Origin: DATFKA01 sp042095835
GTDB lineage: Bacteria; Bacteroidota; Bacteroidia; Chitinophagales; Saprospiraceae
Assembly (NCBI GenBank): GCA_042095835.1
Contig: JBELML010000114.1
Span: forward strand, 1 to 20,505
Direction: 5' to 3'
DNA: 20,505 nt
Shown here: positions 14,247 to 20,505 of the stretch, piece after piece
How positions within the stretch are numbered: position 1 is the stretch's first letter
Layout of the letters: the number at the start of each line of letters is the position of its first letter
Translations under genes and position numbers: made by a program
Notes under the pieces: generated by a model
Database searches by the model: none
What the model saw: only the letters and a program-made list of their open reading frames with translations
What the model was told of the DNA's origin: nothing

Positions 14247-14553
14247 GGAACCACATAGAAAACAGTAGAAAACATAGTTCCTACATTAGCTTATGTGTTA
14301 TGCTATGCTATGTGCTATGTATTATGTGGTTCAGGGCATCTATGTTTCCTATCTGCCCTATGTGGTTCAAAAAACCTTAAATGCCCTTATAATCCCTTAT
14401 ATGGTTATGTGCTATGTGCTATGTAGTTCAGGGTATCTATGTTTCCTATCTGCCTTATGTGGTTCAAAAGATCTTAAATGTCCTTATAATCCCTTAAATG
14501 GTTCAGGGTATCTATGTTTCCTATCTGCCCTATGTGGTTCAAAAGACCTCCAA
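14247..14553. repeat. Tandem ~75-100-bp repeats with heptamer insertions
   Basis: Three direct copies of a unit with GGTTCAGGGTATCTATG and TTCCTATCTGCCCTATGTGG start at about 14328, 14425 and 14500; the third is partial. Copies 1 and 2 continue into AAATG-CCTTATAATCCCTTA. Copies 1 and 2 are 97 bp apart because ATGTGCT heptamers are inserted, and copies 2 and 3 are 75 bp apart. Heptamers ATGTGTT, ATGTGCT and ATGTATT also precede copy 1 (14293-14327). A shortened inverted copy lies at 14247-14281 (GGAACCACATAGAAAAC ... CATAGTTCC). The last copy overlaps the 3' end of the hydrolase gene and supplies its stop codon. An open frame through the repeats (14293-14565) is a by-product. Confidence 0.72.
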
Positions 14554-15315
14554 ACCAGGCGGTAAAGGCAAGACATCATGTCCACGATCTACTTCATACA
14601 CCTTATGATGAGAGAGAATAGCTGCAAACTTTCTAATCGACTCTACCCGGACGAGTTCATCTCTTTCCCCTACAATAAAAGTAGTAGGCGTGTTTACATT
14701 AGCTCCCAAAGTCACAGGGAAATTGGGTAGCGATTGCCAAATCTTAAATAAACGATCTCGCTTTTCTGAATCTTTAATGTGTTTGTTGACGAAAAGATGC
14801 GGAAATCGTTTCAGGACGCCATTATCAAATAAAAACTGAGTACTCTGTAGCAACCAATCTGGTCGATCCAGTAGGCGACCGATGCCTTTTCGCCAAGACT
14901 GCGGGATGTATTCGGTTAAGAATTGATAAGGGCCAGCGATACCATCTGGTGATAAAAGACACATGGTTTTTGTCAATCTTGGATAAACTTGACTCAAAGC
15001 AATGGCAATACGCGCCCCCATACTGAAGCCCACCAAATGAATAGGCCCCTCCTTATCCAAGAATTTAATGATCGGATCAAAATCTCTAAGCTCTAAAGTT
15101 TCGGCTTGCCAATGAGTCTTCCCATGCCAAGGGAGGTCAATCGCACAAATCGTCAGTTTTGGAAATTGGCGACTTAGAGCATCGAAATACTGCCCATCCT
15201 GCGCGAATCCATGAATAGCCAGTGCATACTCAGGACCATTACCATAGAAGTGTGCATGGAAAGTACCGTTTTCAGTAGGAATCGAAAACTGCTTATAATG
15301 TTCTTGTTGCTCCAC
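14539..15315 (-). CDS. Alpha/beta hydrolase
   Basis: A serine-type hydrolase with the alpha/beta fold, 258 residues from the proposed start. The oxyanion segment is LAIHGFAQDGQYF (about 32-44). The nucleophile elbow is LVGFSMGARIAIAL with S98. The acid is D219 in FIVGERDELV and the catalytic His is H246 in VDRGHDVLP. There is no signal peptide, so it is cytosolic; the substrate is unknown. The frame extends upstream to an ATG at 15423, but that would overlap the SDR gene by 131 bp and add non-family sequence. GTG at 15315 (VEQQEHYKQF), with a 23-bp overlap, fits better; ATG 15381 is a further alternative. The overlap implies translational coupling with the SDR. The last four codons (LEVF) and the stop come from the tandem-repeat unit, so the C-terminus may have been remodelled. 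Confidence 0.85.
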   Translation of the reverse strand: MEQQEHYKQFSIPTENGTFHAHFYGNGPEYALAIHGFAQDGQYFDALSRQFPKLTICAIDLPWHGKTHWQAETLELRDFDPIIKFLDKEGPIHLVGFSMGARIAIALSQVYPRLTKTMCLLSPDGIAGPYQFLTEYIPQSWRKGIGRLLDRPDWLLQSTQFLFDNGVLKRFPHLFVNKHIKDSEKRDRLFKIWQSLPNFPVTLGANVNTPTTFIVGERDELVRVESIRKFAAILSHHKVYEVDRGHDVLPLPPGLEVF

Positions 15316-16087
15316 CGTCGACTGTAATATTTGTGCCAGTAATAAATGAAGCTGCAGGACTAGCCAGGAAAGCCACTGCATTGGCAATCTCCTCTGGTGA
15401 CCCAAAGCGTCCCATCGGAACACGGCTGCGCCACTGTTCGGTAGCCTCCTCTACAGAGATACCTTTTTTCTCAGCCATACTTGCAATAATACTTCTCAGC
15501 CGCTGCGTATCGGTAGAGCCAGGTAGCACATTATTCAAGGTGATACCCAAAGGTGCCAACTCTGTAGCCATCGTTTTGGACCAATTCCCTACAGCACCTC
15601 TAGTAGTATTAGATACACCAAGTCCATCGATAGGTGTTTTTACAGAAGTAGAAACAATATTGATGATCCTCCCATATCCAGCTTTTTTCATGTTGGGTAC
15701 GAGGAGGGTAGTTAAAAGGTGATTACAGATCAAGTGCTGTTGGTAGGCCGCTAGGAAAGCCTCCGGTGCGGCCTCTAAAATAGGTCCAGCTGCGGGCCCA
15801 CCCGTATTATTGATCAGGATATGGTACACTCGTTTCTGGCGTAAGAGGAGAATCTTTTTCTTTAGATCAGCCGGATCACTAAAGTCTGCTATTAGATAAT
15901 CATGGTCTTGCTTGTCGTGTACCCGCTTGCTATCTAGGTCTAGAGAGATTTCACTAAGGAGTGCTTGAGAACGCGCCACTAAAGTAACACAAGCCCCTAG
16001 CTTCGAGAGGGCATAGGCAGCAGCTTTCCCGATGCCTTTGCTAGCTCCACAAACGATAGCGTTTTTGCCGATGAGATTAATATCCAT
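15293..16087 (-). CDS. SDR-family oxidoreductase with altered active site
   Basis: A short-chain dehydrogenase/reductase, 264 residues, related to 3-oxoacyl-ACP reductases. Cofactor motifs are intact: GASKGIG (14-20), NNTGG (93-97) and IINIVSTS with the catalytic-Ser position (146-148). LPGSTDTQRL and the C-terminal ITGTNITVDGGATRTL are typical. However, the YxxxK pair is missing: the segment GLGVSNTTRGAVGNWSKT (155-172) has no tyrosine at all, and an Arg (R163) stands near the lysine position. I recall an SDR subfamily with L-S-N-x-x-R at this point, so this may be a conserved variant rather than decay. It overlaps the alpha/beta hydrolase start, and the two may act on the same substrate. 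It is divergent from the LpxH-like gene. Confidence 0.88.
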   Translation of the reverse strand: MDINLIGKNAIVCGASKGIGKAAAYALSKLGACVTLVARSQALLSEISLDLDSKRVHDKQDHDYLIADFSDPADLKKKILLLRQKRVYHILINNTGGPAAGPILEAAPEAFLAAYQQHLICNHLLTTLLVPNMKKAGYGRIINIVSTSVKTPIDGLGVSNTTRGAVGNWSKTMATELAPLGITLNNVLPGSTDTQRLRSIIASMAEKKGISVEEATEQWRSRVPMGRFGSPEEIANAVAFLASPAASFITGTNITVDGGATRTL

Positions 16088-16205
16088 TTGTCTGAGTTGA
16101 AAATTGAAGGGGAATATACAGAATAATCTCCTGGTGGCCTACTTCCATTTCAAGCATTCGAGCATTAATTCCTACGCTCATTAAGGCATTCCCGTGGAAG
16201 ATCGA

Positions 16206-16213
16206 TACATTTG
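16206..16213 (+). promoter_or_regulatory. -7 box (TACATTTG) of the LpxH-like gene
   Basis: A perfect TAnnTTTG match ends 25 bp before the GTG at 16239. It supports that start, since no in-frame ATG exists ahead of the first catalytic motif. No clear -33 element was identified. Confidence 0.5.
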
Positions 16214-16238
16214 TAAATATAAATGCATAAAATAATCG

Positions 16239-17057
16239 GTGAGTAAAGAACTAGCTTATAAGATACCTACAAAGATTCAGCTACCTGCTGGAAAGAAAGC
16301 CTACTTTGCCTCGGATTTTCACTTAGGTATCGATGGCAAACAAGCTGCCCGCCTGCGCGAAATCCAAATAGTGCGTTGGCTGAATACCATTAAGCAAGAT
16401 GCGGGAGTTGTTTTTTTACAAGGAGATTTATTTGAGTTTTGGTTTGAATATCGCACTGCAGTACCGAAAGGTTATGTGCGTTTTTTGGGCTGTTTAGCAG
16501 CTTTGCGAGCAGCCGATATACCGATTTATGTGTTTACGGGCAACCATGATATGTGGCTTTTCGATTACTTCCCAAAGGAGTTGGATATACCGATCATAAG
16601 ACAAGCTATCCAAGTAGAAATCAATGAGCAGTTATTTTTCTTAGGACACGGCGACGGGCTAGGGCCAGGAGATTATGGGTATAAAATGCTCAAGAAAGTC
16701 TTTGCTAATCCAATCTGCCAATGGTTATTTGCCCGCGTGCATCCGAATCTTGGGATTGGAATGGCTTGGTTTTGGTCAGGCAAAAGTAGAGCAGCACAGC
16801 AACATACCGAGGTTTTTCATGGAAAAGCAGGAGAGTGGCTCCTTCAGTACTGCGAGCGCAAACTAAGCACTATCCCGGCAGATTATTTCATTTTTGGTCA
16901 CCGCCACTTACCGATTGATTATACCTTGAGCAATGGCCACAGCCGCTACCTCAATCTCGGAGAATGGATGAATTACAACTCCTATGCCGTCTTTGATGGC
17001 CAGCAAGTAGCGTTGTTGTTTTTTGAGAATGCGGAGGGTCGGGTGTATGGGTTATAA
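16239..17057 (+). CDS. UDP-2,3-diacylglucosamine diphosphatase (LpxH-type metallophosphoesterase)
   Basis: A calcineurin-like phosphoesterase, 272 residues, of the LpxH family, which cleaves UDP-2,3-diacylglucosamine to lipid X and UMP at the inner face of the membrane in lipid A synthesis. The metal ligands can be read in order: D26 and H28 in SDFHLG, D63 in QGDLFEFW, N102 and H103 in GNHD, H137 in GHGDG, and H221 and H223 in GHRHLP. The start is a GTG at 16239 (MSKELAYK): an ATG at 16223 is out of frame and no in-frame ATG precedes DFHLG. It is divergent from the SDR gene. Its TAA at 17055-17057 directly abuts the stop of the convergent SWIM gene. Length is a little above E. coli LpxH (about 240), as is common in Bacteroidota. 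Confidence 0.9.
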   Translation: MSKELAYKIPTKIQLPAGKKAYFASDFHLGIDGKQAARLREIQIVRWLNTIKQDAGVVFLQGDLFEFWFEYRTAVPKGYVRFLGCLAALRAADIPIYVFTGNHDMWLFDYFPKELDIPIIRQAIQVEINEQLFFLGHGDGLGPGDYGYKMLKKVFANPICQWLFARVHPNLGIGMAWFWSGKSRAAQQHTEVFHGKAGEWLLQYCERKLSTIPADYFIFGHRHLPIDYTLSNGHSRYLNLGEWMNYNSYAVFDGQQVALLFFENAEGRVYGL

Positions 17058-18743
17058 AACCCCAGACAACTCATCCATCATAGCCGGCCGATTAGAATAC
17101 TTCGCTCTAAATACCTGGAGTAATTCCTCTACAACCGTTCTACCGCCCTTTATTTCCAGGAGGGCCTTTAGGCGATGGGCAACTTTTCGGTAATCGCTCC
17201 TTTGATGCGCGCTAAATGCTTGATGGAGGATTCTAGGTTTGTATAAGGCTAGCATCTCATCAGGATATCTGTGGTCCAGGTATTGGGCATAATTATTGAG
17301 GTTGTGGTGTGGGTTGTCGCCTTTTTTTAGGACATATTTCAATAGCTTTTCCCATTCTTCTTCGTGGATAAAAATATTCGCTATAGCGTGACTTTCTTGG
17401 GAGTGGGCATATTGATCTCCTTTACGGAAAGTTTCGACAAATTGATTTTTCACCTCTTCCCATTGTTCTTGTGGAACTACAGTTTTCAGCTGACTAAAGT
17501 AAGAGATGTCTTTAAACCTTAAAAAAGCTTCGGATAGTTGTTTTTGCAAAGCTTGAGGATCACCAGTGCGTTTGCTGATTTCCATTTCGAGGTCTTGCCA
17601 GCGTTTAACGGTGCCCGGATGGCCTTGAGCTTTGGCCAATTGGATGCCTTCTTCCAGCAATTGCTTGGCAGCAGGATAATCTTCTTTTTCAAGTAAATCC
17701 TCAAGGAAGCTAGCTCTAGCTTTAGGAAGATGTATATACTTCTGAAGGAGCCTTGTTTTTTTATCTGTTGCTTTTAGTTGATCATACAAGTCAGAGAGCG
17801 TACTGACATAAAAGGGTTGTTCATACTCAACATGATTTCCAGTAAGTTGATGCAGCTCCTTTACTAATATATCTTCTAGTTGTTGATACTGTTCCTCCTC
17901 CCAATCATATGGGATGATGGAGGCTAGCAAGTCTTTGCTAAGGTCAAAATCAGACTGATCGACCTTATAAATAGTCAGCACCGCCTCAAAAACTTGGTCT
18001 CGAAACATTGGCGCAATCGGCGCTTCGAGTAGGCGGAGTATGATTTGTGATCCGTCATAAAAATTCCCTTGAAGATAAGCACTAGAATCGTCTACGGTGA
18101 GTAGTAAGGTCGGGAGCTGCTCCATGATAGCTTGAGAAATGCCTAGGGCATCTAGGTAGTTTTGTTGTTGAAAAGCGGCCTGCGCTTGGTTTAATAAGCG
18201 GTCAAAAGCTTGGCTAAGCTGCTTAGCTGCTCTGAATTCGATATAGCCATATGCACTGCGAATATTTCTAAGCATATCCTCCACGACACGCCGATAGCGA
18301 TCTGGGTCAGCATCGCCTATAGTATGCAAGAACTCTGTTAATAGTTTCTGCTTCAAGGTTTTATGATAGCGGAGATTTTTTTTGAAAAATTGGAGAAGAT
18401 CAGCAGGTTCTGCATTGTTGAAGATTTCATCGATTGGCTTTTTCCCTTTCTTTTTTTGCTTTGGCTTATTGATTCGATCTGCTGCCATCTGCTCTCGAAT
18501 GGCGTACATCGTAGCTACCACGTGTTTGCAGATAGGCCCCTGATCATAAGGGCAATCACACTCCCAATATTGTATTTTACGAATCCCTTTGATGACTACC
18601 TCATAGCTATGGGTGCCATCTACGGTAGCATACCAGTGGCCACCCTCTTTAGTCAAATCTTGTACAAGACCTTTGAGGGTATAGTCTTTTCCTCTTTCCA
18701 AAATCCTTGGATCAATTTCAGATTCAAAGTCGCTGTAGTTCAT
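17052..18743 (-). CDS. SWIM zinc-finger protein
   Basis: A 563-residue cytosolic protein with an N-terminal SWIM zinc finger: C62, C64, C72 and H74 in WECDCPYDQGPICKHVV (CxCx7CxH). The preceding strands (GLVQDLTKEGGHWYATVDG, then YEVVIKG) are the usual lead-in. A basic linker (NKPKQKKKGKKP, about 92-103) precedes a long helical region with tetratricopeptide-like helical pairs up to the C-terminus. SWIM domains bind DNA or proteins; in bacteria they occur with SNF2 ATPases, in MoxR-linked clusters or in free-standing proteins such as this one. No ATPase domain is present. The start MNYSDFESEIDPRILERG is typical. It lies next to the CRISPR array, 141 bp away and divergent from it, but nothing shows a functional link. 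Exact target unknown. Confidence 0.87.
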   Translation of the reverse strand: MNYSDFESEIDPRILERGKDYTLKGLVQDLTKEGGHWYATVDGTHSYEVVIKGIRKIQYWECDCPYDQGPICKHVVATMYAIREQMAADRINKPKQKKKGKKPIDEIFNNAEPADLLQFFKKNLRYHKTLKQKLLTEFLHTIGDADPDRYRRVVEDMLRNIRSAYGYIEFRAAKQLSQAFDRLLNQAQAAFQQQNYLDALGISQAIMEQLPTLLLTVDDSSAYLQGNFYDGSQIILRLLEAPIAPMFRDQVFEAVLTIYKVDQSDFDLSKDLLASIIPYDWEEEQYQQLEDILVKELHQLTGNHVEYEQPFYVSTLSDLYDQLKATDKKTRLLQKYIHLPKARASFLEDLLEKEDYPAAKQLLEEGIQLAKAQGHPGTVKRWQDLEMEISKRTGDPQALQKQLSEAFLRFKDISYFSQLKTVVPQEQWEEVKNQFVETFRKGDQYAHSQESHAIANIFIHEEEWEKLLKYVLKKGDNPHHNLNNYAQYLDHRYPDEMLALYKPRILHQAFSAHQRSDYRKVAHRLKALLEIKGGRTVVEELLQVFRAKYSNRPAMMDELSGVL

Positions 18744-18884
18744 GGATCAGTAAAGGTATTAGTTCAGGGGAAAATACGAAAGTTGTAAAGGTTTTCGAAA
18801 CTATGGAGTGCGTAAAGTATAACTATGGAGGAAGGATTACCAAATAGGACTTGCCTGATTTATAAAAAAGAAACACTTATGGCT

Positions 18885-20505
18885 GTTTTAATTCCTTACA
18901 GTGCGATTGAGAGAGGTTCAAATCCTGTCATCCCGACTACCGATAATCAGTTTCAATTCCTTACGGTGCGATTGAGAGCTTAGAGGGATTCAGACATTGT
19001 TCAACGATCACATGTTTCAATTCCTTACGGTGCGATTGAGAGTAGGCAAGGTAGTATGTTATTCCAGTCACTTATATGTTTCAATTCCTTACGGTGCGAT
19101 TGAGAGCAATAGTTCTGACATATACTATAATTCTGGAAACGTGTTTCAATTCCTTACGGTGCGATTGAGAGCCCAAATAGCGTTTCGGGTCTTAAATACT
19201 TTTCCATGTTTCAATTCCTTACGGTGCGATTGAGAGTAGTCGGAAATTGTGAATACGGTTTATTGTTTTACGTTTCAATTCCTTACGGTGCGATTGAGAG
19301 AAATATCTTATGTCAATGCTTTTGCCGAAAATTTCGTTTCAATTCCTTACGGTGCGATTGAGAGTTTCATCACGGCAATTGGGGCGGTGTTATCACCAAG
19401 TTTCAATTCCTTACGGTGCGATTGAGAGATCGAAAAGGTCTGCTATTGCATCATATTCGCATAGTTTCAATTCCTTACGGTGCGATTGAGAGTGTAAACT
19501 TCCAAGCTACCTAAAGCAATAGTACTGTTTCAATTCCTTACGGTGCGATTGAGAGGGCTTGTGGTAAGCGCTACCGCTTCCGTCTGGCTTGTTTCAATTC
19601 CTTACGGTGCGATTGAGAGGGCTTATCTTGCACGCATTCGATTGTCATAAACCTAGTTTCAATTCCTTACAGTGCGATTGAGAGCCTCAATACTTACAGT
19701 ATATTTTTTACTATCTACATGTTTCAATTCCTTACGGTGCGATTGAGAGTGATAGCACCTTGGCCGCTGTTAAAAAGCTTTCTATGTTTCAATTCCTTAC
19801 GGTGCGATTGAGAGCAGGGCGGCAGTTATGCCGACAAGCTACAATGAAGGTTTCAATTCCTTACGGTGCGATTGAGAGTGTTGGAATTTTAAAGGTCACT
19901 CTACGCCCGTCTAGTTTCAATTCCTTACGGTGCGATTGAGAGCGGTACAAGTATGCGCGTACCCTTGAGTCTAAGAAGTTTCAATTCCTTACGGTGCGAT
20001 TGAGAGTTTAAAAGTCCATGTCATCTAATCCGTTTAAAATGAGTTTCAATTCCTTACGGTGCGATTGAGAGTAAAGCGGACAAGCAACAAGACCCCGCCA
20101 CCAAAGGTTTCAATTCCTTACGGTGCGATTGAGAGCTATACAATTAGCGATGGAAAAGACTAAAGAGGAGTTTCAATTCCTTACGGTGCGATTGAGAGCG
20201 ACGACTTCGGGAGGGTAATTTGTACTATTTGTGGTTTCAATTCCTTACGGTGCGATTGAGAGTTGGGCTGGATATGGGAAAGCGTGACTTTACCGAAGTT
20301 TCAATTCCTTACGGTGCGATTGAGAGACGGAGCTGTTAAGGCTTTAATGGCAGGACAAACAAGTTTCAATTCCTTACGGTGCGATTGAGAGAGGAAACAC
20401 TTTCAAGGGTAATACAGGTGTACTTGGGTTTCAATTCCTTACGGTGCGATTGAGAGCAGGAAGTCCAAATCAGATGATTGATAGTTACGAGTTTCAATTC
20501 CTTAC
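18885..20505. CRISPR. CRISPR array, 25 complete repeats plus one cut by the window edge
   Basis: The repeat is 29 bp, GTTTCAATTCCTTACGG continuing TGCGATTGAGAG. Repeat starts: 18885, 18950, 19014, 19078, 19143, 19208, 19272, 19336, 19400, 19464, 19527, 19591, 19656, 19721, 19786, 19850, 19914, 19978, 20043, 20107, 20170, 20234, 20298, 20363, 20428 and 20491 (15 bases seen). The 25 spacers are 34-36 bp, mostly 35-36, and all look different. Repeats are identical except the first (C4T and G16A) and the thirteenth at 19656 (G16A). TCAAT ... ATTGA near the ends are inverted. No cas gene lies in the window, so the type cannot be set; length and the ATTGAAAC end on the minus strand suit type I or III. 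Direction is probably minus (leader beyond 20505): the degenerate repeat at the left is normally leader-distal. Small open frames in the array are artefacts. Confidence 0.98.

Noticed and set aside
14293..14565. Open frame of 90 codons in the region after the DUF3137 gene
   Set aside because: It is made by the tandem repeats and heptamers; its protein is repetitive and Cys/Tyr-rich with no family resemblance.
17052..18743. SWIM protein as a CRISPR-associated or defence factor because it lies next to the array
   Set aside because: No nuclease, helicase or Cas-like motif is present. Free-standing SWIM proteins occur without CRISPR, and adjacency to the leader-distal end carries little weight.
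18744..18884. CRISPR leader at the left end of the array
   Set aside because: The segment is short, holds the upstream region of the SWIM gene and borders the most degenerate repeat, so it is more likely the trailer end.
18997..19233. Open frame inside the CRISPR array
   Set aside because: It reads through repeats and spacers, giving the repeated peptide FQFLTVRLR; it is an artefact of the 29-bp repeat.

Overview
The window looks like chromosomal DNA from a member of the Bacteroidota. Several genes have perfect TAnnTTTG -7 promoter boxes, the signature of that phylum's primary sigma factor. Shine-Dalgarno sequences are weak or absent, and intergenic DNA is AT-rich and full of repeats. The gene families (XerD, short ECF sigma factor, degenerate NUDIX-like protein, standalone lysine-ketoglutarate-reductase-like enzyme, LemA plus DUF3137) fit that phylum. 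Saprospiria is a guess; nothing here fixes the family.

Layout. (1) 1-1807: an xerD recombinase gene on the minus strand, bracketed by ~42-bp direct repeats and arrays of a degenerate 8-bp unit ending in TAA. (2) 1808-3302: a small ECF sigma factor, then a decayed TetR-family regulator with stops and frameshifts, then two copies of a 16-bp palindrome that look like its orphaned operators. (3) 3303-9348: housekeeping metabolism. glyA lies opposite a polyprenyl diphosphate synthase and a GhrA-like 2-hydroxyacid dehydrogenase, followed on the minus strand by a NUDIX-like protein without a NUDIX box, a membrane-anchored unknown and a saccharopine-dehydrogenase-like enzyme. (4) 9349-12185: a long non-coding stretch ending in a strong terminator hairpin just before a large GT-C-like membrane protein. 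(5) 12186-14538: a 215-bp near-perfect palindromic element, the lemA/DUF3137 pair and a ~75-100-bp tandem repeat. (6) 14539-18743: an alpha/beta hydrolase overlapping an SDR gene whose catalytic Tyr/Lys are missing, an LpxH-type phosphoesterase and a SWIM zinc-finger protein. (7) 18885-20505: a CRISPR array with 25 full 29-bp repeats plus a truncated one, running off the window.

How the parts relate. Most of the genes are unrelated core functions: one-carbon metabolism (glyA), isoprenoid chain synthesis for quinone or carrier lipid (polyprenyl synthase), lipid A synthesis (LpxH) and chromosome resolution (XerD). Clear pairings are lemA with DUF3137, and the SDR gene with its overlapping hydrolase. 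No cas gene lies in the window, so the CRISPR type cannot be assigned. Repeat sequence and the degenerate left-end repeat both suggest transcription right to left from a leader beyond position 20505.

I did not find a clearly new defence or metabolic system. The least explained material is non-coding: the octamer arrays around xerD, the palindromic element, the possible small RNA or leader before the GT-C gene, and the orphan TetR operators.
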